From the NCBI GenBank assembly GCA_025357175.1, contig JANXPS010000068.1:1-6300 (forward strand): DNA of 6,300 nt, given 5' to 3'. Under the pieces are notes generated by a model, which was not told the DNA's origin, did no database searches, and was given only the letters and a program-made list of their open reading frames with translations. Positions 1 to 6,300 of the stretch are shown here, piece after piece. Source of the stretch: Deltaproteobacteria bacterium (GTDB lineage: Bacteria > Desulfobacterota > Deferrimicrobia > Deferrimicrobiales > Deferrimicrobiaceae). Every line of letters starts with the position of its first letter. Positions within the stretch are counted from its first letter, which is position 1. Both the position numbers and the translations under genes were made by a program.

Positions 1-492
1 GGGGGGGCCGGCATGCAGGTATCCGCCGGGAGGAGCGAGGGTTGCCAGCAGCGGTTCGATGACGGAAAACGTGTCGGGCTCGCCCCCGACCATGAGGCAG
101 TAGCCAACGGTCAGCCCCCAGACGCCCCCGCTGGTCCCCGCGTCGGCGTAGCGAATCCCCTTCTCGGCCAAAAGCGCGGCGCGCGGTGCCGCGTCGGTGT
201 ATCGCGAGTTTCCGCCGTCGACGACGACGTCGCCGGGCGACAGCAGGTCGGCAAGGGAACGGACCATCGCGGAAACCGGCTCGCCCGCGGGGATCATCAG
301 CCACACGACCCGGGGGGCGGAAAGCTGCCTGACCGCATCGGTCAGCGACGCCGATGGAAGCGCGCCCTCTTTCACGGCCGCCTCGACCGAAGGCGCCGAC
401 CGGGCGAACGCCACGACTTCGTGGCCGCCGCGCAGCAGGCGCCGCGCCATGTTGAGCCCCATCTTCCCAAGCCCGATCATCGCGACGCGCAT
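1..492 (-). CDS. gnd: 6-phosphogluconate dehydrogenase (decarboxylating), short form; N-terminal 164 residues, cut by left edge
   Basis: The product should oxidise and decarboxylate 6-phosphogluconate to ribulose 5-phosphate in the cytoplasm, reducing NAD(P)+. Only the N-terminal coenzyme-binding part is present. A Rossmann fingerprint GLGKMG (residues 7-12) follows the first strand. The 6PGDH substrate-loop motif DGGNS is at 92-96, and GTSGGVWG (119-126) followed by GYCLMVGG (130-137) is typical of the roughly 300-residue GndA/YqeC-like clade rather than the 470-residue E. coli Gnd type. The catalytic lysine and helical C-terminal domain lie beyond the window, so completeness cannot be judged. 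The ATG at 490-492 is preferred over the in-frame ATG at 478-480 because AAAGGAGG lies 5 bases before it. The gene starts 36 bases after tal and is probably translated from the same message. At the end of the second strand (28-32) the sequence is VAFARS-like: no Asp typical of NAD enzymes, but an Arg-Ser pair as in NADP enzymes. The other candidate family is 3-hydroxyisobutyrate dehydrogenase, but DGGNS plus the GGVWG stretch and the pentose phosphate neighbours favour 6PGDH. Confidence 0.9.
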   Translation of the reverse strand, partial: MRVAMIGLGKMGLNMARRLLRGGHEVVAFARSAPSVEAAVKEGALPSASLTDAVRQLSAPRVVWLMIPAGEPVSAMVRSLADLLSPGDVVVDGGNSRYTDAAPRAALLAEKGIRYADAGTSGGVWGLTVGYCLMVGGEPDTFSVIEPLLATLAPPGGYLHAGPP

Positions 493-497
493 CGACG

Positions 498-505
498 CCT
501 CCTTT
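498..505 (-). promoter_or_regulatory. Ribosome binding site of the 6PGDH gene
   Basis: Read on the minus strand the site is AAAGGAGG, a near-perfect anti-Shine-Dalgarno match, ending 5 bases before the ATG at 492. The next in-frame ATG would be 17 bases away, which is too far, so this site decides the start. It sits within the 36-base gap after the tal stop codon. Confidence 0.8.
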
Positions 506-528
506 CGCCCCGGGTGAATCCGTTCCGT

Positions 529-1659
529 CTAAACCTCGGCGATCCGCTTCCCGATCGCCGCCAGCAGCGTGCGGTAGGAGTTGGCGAAGCTTTCGACGCC
601 CTCGCGTTCGAGTTGCGCGCACACCGCTTCGATGCCGATCTCGAGCAGCCCGAGGTCGGCCAGCGCCGCGTGCGCGCCTTCGGCCATGCCGGTGAGCGCA
701 TCGGCGATCGTGCCGTGGTCGCGGAAAGCGGCGATCGTCGCGGGGGGCATCGTGTTGACCGTCCCGGGGCCGATCAGCTCCTCGATGTATTTCACGTCGG
801 AGTAGGCCGGATCCTTGGTGCCGGTGCTGGCCCAGAGCGGCCTCTGCACGCGGGCGCCCTTCGCAGCCAGGGCGTGCCAGCGGGGGGTGCCGAAGATCGC
901 ATGCGACCGCTCGAACGCCAGGCGGGCGTTTGCGACGGCGATCGTGCCCATCAGGTCGTGGGCGGTTTCCGCCTTCGGGGACCCGGGCCAACGGTGGGCA
1001 AGCTCGGACAGCCGCTTGTCGACCGCGGTGTCGACGCGCGAGACGAAGAACGACGCGACCGAGGCGACCGACCGCGGCTCGCCGCCCGCTTCCAGCAGCC
1101 GCTCGACGCCGCGGATATAAGCCGCCGCGACTTCCTCGTAGCGCCTGACGGAGAATATGAGCGTCACGTTGACCGGGATGCTGAGGGAGATCGCTTCCTC
1201 GATCGCGGGCAGCCCCTCTTTCGTGGCCGGGATCTTGACCAGGACGTTGGGCCGGTTGACGATCGCGTAGAGCTCGACCGCCCGGGCAACCGTCGCGGCC
1301 GTGTCGTGGGCGAGGTCCGGCTCGACCTCGATGGACACGAACCCGTCGGCGCCGTTGCTCTCGTTGTATACGCCCGCCAGCAGGTCGGCCGCCGCCCGGA
1401 CGTCGTCGGTCGCGAGCGCGGTGAACGCCTGGAGCGGCGAGACGCCCGCCGCGGCCAGATCCAGGAGCTGCGCATCGTAGGCGTGGCCGGTGGAGATCGC
1501 CTTCTCGAAGATGGTCGGATTGGTCGTGACGCCCTTGATGCCGTCTTCGGCGATCATCCGGGCGAGGTCGCCCGACGAAAGCAGGTCGCGGGAAATGTAA
1601 TCGAGCCACGGGGACTGTCCCGCGCCGGATAGAAGCACCATCGGATTCTTCGTTTTCAT
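529..1659 (-). CDS. tal: Transaldolase, class 2-like monodomain form (376 aa)
   Basis: Transaldolase transfers a dihydroxyacetone unit between sedoheptulose 7-phosphate and glyceraldehyde 3-phosphate, giving erythrose 4-phosphate and fructose 6-phosphate in the cytoplasm. The protein has the long N-terminal part and the overall length (about 370 residues) of the actinobacterial/cyanobacterial-type transaldolases, not the 315-residue TalB or 215-residue TalC forms. Visible active-site elements, aligned by motif with E. coli TalB, are D20 in WLDYISRD, the TTNPTIF loop (45-51, with N47), E111 in SIEVEP, the Schiff-base lysine K142 in VLVKIPAT and T166 in VNVTLIF. The C-terminal half carries RPLWASTGTKDP (273-284) and the TVNTMPP motif (300-306), both family hallmarks. 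The ATG at 1657-1659 is chosen although the frame stays open to 1842: the extra 61 residues would overlap tkt, have arginine-rich out-of-frame composition, and lack a Shine-Dalgarno site. Stop is TAG at 529-531. It lies 28 bases after tkt and 36 before the 6PGDH gene. All key residues are present and no frameshift is seen. Confidence 0.95.
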   Translation of the reverse strand: MKTKNPMVLLSGAGQSPWLDYISRDLLSSGDLARMIAEDGIKGVTTNPTIFEKAISTGHAYDAQLLDLAAAGVSPLQAFTALATDDVRAAADLLAGVYNESNGADGFVSIEVEPDLAHDTAATVARAVELYAIVNRPNVLVKIPATKEGLPAIEEAISLSIPVNVTLIFSVRRYEEVAAAYIRGVERLLEAGGEPRSVASVASFFVSRVDTAVDKRLSELAHRWPGSPKAETAHDLMGTIAVANARLAFERSHAIFGTPRWHALAAKGARVQRPLWASTGTKDPAYSDVKYIEELIGPGTVNTMPPATIAAFRDHGTIADALTGMAEGAHAALADLGLLEIGIEAVCAQLEREGVESFANSYRTLLAAIGKRIAEV

Positions 1660-1668
1660 GGTTCGTAT

Positions 1669-1674
1669 CCTCCT
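1669..1674 (-). promoter_or_regulatory. Ribosome binding site of tal
   Basis: The minus strand reads AGGAGG, followed by 9 bases and the ATG at 1659. It lies wholly in the 28-base tkt-tal gap. It fixes the tal start against the longer open frame that runs back into tkt to 1842. Confidence 0.8.
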
Positions 1675-1687
1675 GTCGAACGGACCT

Positions 1688-3715
1688 TTACGCCTGCCGG
1701 GAAAGAATGCCGCGCGCCGCCGACGCCACGTTTTCGGCCGTGAAGCCGAACTCGGCGAAAATGCGGTCGCCCGGGGCCGATGCCCCGAAATGGTCGAGCG
1801 CCACGGACACGCCGGCCTCGCCGACATACCGCTCCCACCCAAACGATGCGGCCGCCTCGACCGATACGCGGGCCTTGACCGCGGGCGGAATCACCGCGTC
1901 GCGGTATTCCTTCGGTTGCGCTTCGAAAACTTCGCGGCAAGGCATGCTCACCACCCGCGTGGACACTCCCCCGGCCTCGAGCAACGCCCGCGCGCCGATG
2001 GCCGTCGAAACCTCGGAACCGGTCGCGATCAGCACCACCGACGGATTGGCCGTACTTCCTTCCATAGAGATGTATCCGCCGCGGTACACGTTGCCTTCGC
2101 CGAAGACCGAATCGGGCGGCAGCACCGGCAGCTTCTGGCGGGACAGGCACAACAGGCTCGGGCCGTCGGCCCGCTCGAGCGCCATCTTCCAGCACGCCGA
2201 CGTCTCGTTGGCGTCGGCCGGCCGGAACACGTAGACGTTGGGCATCGCGCGAAGGGAGGCGAGATGCTCGACCGGCTGGTGCGTCGGACCGTCTTCCCCC
2301 ACCCCGATCGAGTCGTGCGTGAAGACGTAGATCACCCGGCATTTCATGATCGCCGCCAGCCGGATCGAGGGCCTCACATAATCGGAAAATATAAGGAAAG
2401 TGGCGCCGTAGGGGATGACGGAACCGTAGCGCGACATCCCGTTGAGAATCGCCCCCATCCCGTGCTCGCGGACGCCGAAATGCATGTTCCGGCCGCCCGG
2501 AGTCTGGGGAAAGAAATCGCCCCCGCCCTTGATGAGGGTTTCGGTGGAGGGCGCCAGGTCGGCCGATCCGCCGATCATTTCCGGGATCAGCCCCGCGATC
2601 GCGTTGATGACCTTGCCCGATGCGCTACGCGTGGCCATGGCGCCGTCCTCGACCGGGAAGGTCGGCAGCGCCGCATCCCAACCTTCGGGAAGGTCGCCCC
2701 ACGACGTCCGTTCGAAATCGAGCGCGAGCTGCGGATGGGCCTCCTGGTATGCCGCGATCTTGAGGCGCCATTCCCGCTCGAACGCCTCGCCCCGGTCGAT
2801 CGCCTGCCTGAAATGGGCCCGGACGTCGTCGGGAACGAGAAACAGCGGTTCGACCGGCCATCCCAGCGCCTCTTTCGCAAGCGCGATCTCTGCGGCGCCG
2901 AGCGGCGCGCCGTGCGCCTCGGCGGTTCCCCCCTTGTGCGGGGCTCCGAACGCGATCGTCGTGCGGACGGCGACCAGCGTGGGCCGCGCATTTTCGGCAT
3001 ACGCCGACTCGATCGCGGCGCAGAGCCCGTCGAGGTCCGTATCGCCGTTCTCGACCCGCAGCACGTTCCAGCCGTATGCGCGGTAACGGGCGGCCACATC
3101 CTCGCGGAACGCGAGGTCGGTCGACCCCTCGATCGTGATCTTGTTGTCGTCCCAGAAGGCGACCAGGTTGGAGAGCCCGTGGACCCCGGCCAGCGAACAC
3201 GCCTCGGAAGACACGCCTTCCATCAGGTCGCCGTCGGAGCAGATCGTCACGATCCGCTGCGGCACGAATTCGTGCCCCGGCCGGTGATAGCGCTGCGCCG
3301 TGAAGCGTGCGGCCATCGCCATGCCGACCGCGCTCGAAATGCCCTGGCCGAGCGGCCCGGTGGTCATCTCGACGCCCGGCGTGTGCCCTGCCTCGGGATG
3401 TCCCGGCGTGAGGCTTCCCCACTGGCGGAAATTCTTGAGGTCGTCCATCGACACGTCGTAGCCGGTCAGGTGCAGCATCGAGTAAAGCAGCATCGACGCG
3501 TGGCCGCACGACAGGATGAAGCGGTCGCGCCCGGCCCAGTCGGGATTGCGCGGGTTGTAGCGCAGGTAGCGCGTCCATAACAGGTAGGAGAGCGGCGCGA
3601 GGCCCATCGGGGTTCCGGGATGCCCGGAGTTGGCCTTCTGGACGGCGTCGGCGGAGAGGAAACGGATTGCGTTGATCGCGCGGAGGGCGATCGGGTCGTT
3701 CGATGCGGCTGTCAC
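1688..3715 (-). CDS. tkt: Transketolase (675 aa)
   Basis: A thiamine diphosphate and divalent-metal enzyme that moves two-carbon ketol units between xylulose 5-phosphate and ribose 5-phosphate or erythrose 4-phosphate; it is expected to be a cytoplasmic homodimer. The length is close to the 663 residues of E. coli TktA. The N-terminal PP domain has SGHPG (H32), CGHAS (H72), PGHPE (H106), GPLGQG (120-125) and the ThDP/metal motif SDGDLMEG (160-167) closed by DDN (N191). AHG (H268) follows. The central Pyr domain has the invariant glutamate in VREHGM (E417), and EDGPTHQP (474-481, H479) is the substrate/cofactor loop. The C-terminal domain has ATGSEV (564-569). These correspond by motif to E. 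coli H26, H66, H100, D155, N185, H261, E411 and H473. The start is a GTG at 3713-3715: an in-frame TAG lies 9 codons upstream (3740-3742) with no ATG between, and AGGGGG lies 7 bases before it. Stop is TAA at 1688-1690. It is the first gene of the leftward tkt-tal-gnd cluster. Confidence 0.97.
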   Translation of the reverse strand: MTAASNDPIALRAINAIRFLSADAVQKANSGHPGTPMGLAPLSYLLWTRYLRYNPRNPDWAGRDRFILSCGHASMLLYSMLHLTGYDVSMDDLKNFRQWGSLTPGHPEAGHTPGVEMTTGPLGQGISSAVGMAMAARFTAQRYHRPGHEFVPQRIVTICSDGDLMEGVSSEACSLAGVHGLSNLVAFWDDNKITIEGSTDLAFREDVAARYRAYGWNVLRVENGDTDLDGLCAAIESAYAENARPTLVAVRTTIAFGAPHKGGTAEAHGAPLGAAEIALAKEALGWPVEPLFLVPDDVRAHFRQAIDRGEAFEREWRLKIAAYQEAHPQLALDFERTSWGDLPEGWDAALPTFPVEDGAMATRSASGKVINAIAGLIPEMIGGSADLAPSTETLIKGGGDFFPQTPGGRNMHFGVREHGMGAILNGMSRYGSVIPYGATFLIFSDYVRPSIRLAAIMKCRVIYVFTHDSIGVGEDGPTHQPVEHLASLRAMPNVYVFRPADANETSACWKMALERADGPSLLCLSRQKLPVLPPDSVFGEGNVYRGGYISMEGSTANPSVVLIATGSEVSTAIGARALLEAGGVSTRVVSMPCREVFEAQPKEYRDAVIPPAVKARVSVEAAASFGWERYVGEAGVSVALDHFGASAPGDRIFAEFGFTAENVASAARGILSRQA

Positions 3716-3722
3716 GAAAATT

Positions 3723-3728
3723 CCCCCT
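3723..3728 (-). promoter_or_regulatory. Ribosome binding site of tkt
   Basis: The minus strand reads AGGGGG 7 bases before the GTG start at 3715. Together with the in-frame TAG at 3740-3742 it leaves the GTG as the only reasonable start. Confidence 0.65.
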
Positions 3729-3838
3729 GGGTTCGGATGCTATTTCTGGATTACGGGACTGACGGGCTATTCTACCACCGGGAATGATACGATTCTTTCA
3801 CGTCCGGCATCGAATTCGGATAAAAGGATCAACCCGCG

Positions 3839-3846
3839 AAGGGGGG
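3839..3846 (+). promoter_or_regulatory. Ribosome binding site of the aconitase gene
   Basis: The sequence AAGGGGGG ends 7 bases before the ATG at 3854. It is purine-rich but not the canonical AGGAGG. An in-frame TAA at 3821-3823 with no start codon after it excludes a longer N-terminus. Confidence 0.65.
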
Positions 3847-3853
3847 AACCGGC

Positions 3854-6300
<2,447 letters not shown>

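Larger units (their letters stand above)
3716..3853. promoter_or_regulatory. Divergent intergenic control region between tkt and the aconitase gene
   Basis: The only non-coding stretch longer than 40 bases in the window, 138 bases between two head-to-head start codons and visibly richer in A+T than the genes. It must hold the promoters of both units unless they are transcribed from farther away. Minus-strand candidates for a -10 element toward tkt are TAGAAT (3774-3769) and TATCAT (3788-3783 region), each 5 of 6 to TATAAT but without a good -35 at normal spacing. Toward the aconitase, GATAAA at 3819-3824 lies 18 bases after CTTTCA at 3795-3800, which is a weak match. An 8-base palindrome CGAATTCG occupies 3811-3818. 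I recognise no sigma-54 promoter, riboswitch, or terminator hairpin with a T-run. Presence of promoters is inferred from the arrangement; the individual elements are guesses. Confidence 0.5.

Noticed and set aside
1..7. A run of seven G at the left edge
   Set aside because: It is inside the coding frame of the partial dehydrogenase (Gly-Pro-Pro codons on the minus strand), where the family motif GP is expected, so it is ordinary coding sequence.
493..528. A possible terminator between tal and the 6PGDH gene
   Set aside because: The 36 bases contain no stable inverted repeat followed by a T-run on the minus strand; the stretch is mainly the ribosome binding region of the next gene.
13..1632. 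A 539-codon open frame on the plus strand, opposite tal and the 6PGDH gene
   Set aside because: It spans two real minus-strand genes and their gap, has low-complexity Arg/Asp/Gly-rich composition, no ribosome binding site that stands out and no family motif.
1660..1842. A 61-residue N-terminal extension of transaldolase
   Set aside because: The extension overlaps the 3' end of tkt out of frame, has shadow-like composition and lacks a Shine-Dalgarno site, while the ATG at 1659 has AGGAGG and begins at the family-typical position.
1658..3580. A 640-codon open frame on the plus strand, opposite transketolase
   Set aside because: It lies entirely antisense to a textbook transketolase with all catalytic residues. 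Its product is rich in Arg, Gly, Asp and Pro with no recognisable motif, as expected from the complement of GC-rich codons.
3795..3824. A sigma-70 promoter for the aconitase gene (CTTTCA, 18 bases, GATAAA)
   Set aside because: The -35 matches only 3 of 6 and the -10 only 4 of 6 consensus bases, so it is mentioned as a candidate in the intergenic entry but not annotated separately.

Overview
The window is gene-dense, GC-rich bacterial chromosome (about two thirds G+C by eye) carrying central carbon metabolism. I see no mobile element, CRISPR array, RNA gene or defence system, and no sign of a previously undescribed system. The four genes use GC-ending codons and have purine-rich Shine-Dalgarno sites. 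The proteins look like those of a free-living Gram-negative-type bacterium. A deltaproteobacterial or related lineage would fit, but that is a weak guess that sequence search would have to settle.

Layout. Three genes run leftward on the minus strand in the order tkt (transketolase, 3715 down to 1688), tal (class 2-like transaldolase, 1659 down to 529) and a short-form 6-phosphogluconate dehydrogenase (from 492, running off the left edge). The gaps between them are only 28 and 36 bases. Each gene has its own AGGAGG-like or AGGGGG site and I see no terminator between them, so they probably form one pentose phosphate operon. A 138-base divergent control region (3716-3853) separates this operon from an aconitate hydratase of the AcnA/IRP1 type. 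That gene runs rightward from 3854 and is cut by the right edge after 815 codons.

How the genes work together. Transketolase and transaldolase form the reversible non-oxidative branch of the pentose phosphate pathway. The dehydrogenase makes ribulose 5-phosphate and reduced nicotinamide cofactor for that branch. Aconitase is the citrate-isocitrate step of the TCA cycle. The divergent arrangement would allow shared control of sugar-phosphate and TCA flux, but no operator is recognisable.

The points most worth checking are the cofactor-determining residues of the dehydrogenase, the uneven distribution of CGATCG palindromes between the two halves of the window, and the shared tkt/acn promoter region. 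The many long open frames opposite the real genes are best explained as antisense shadows of GC-rich codon usage.
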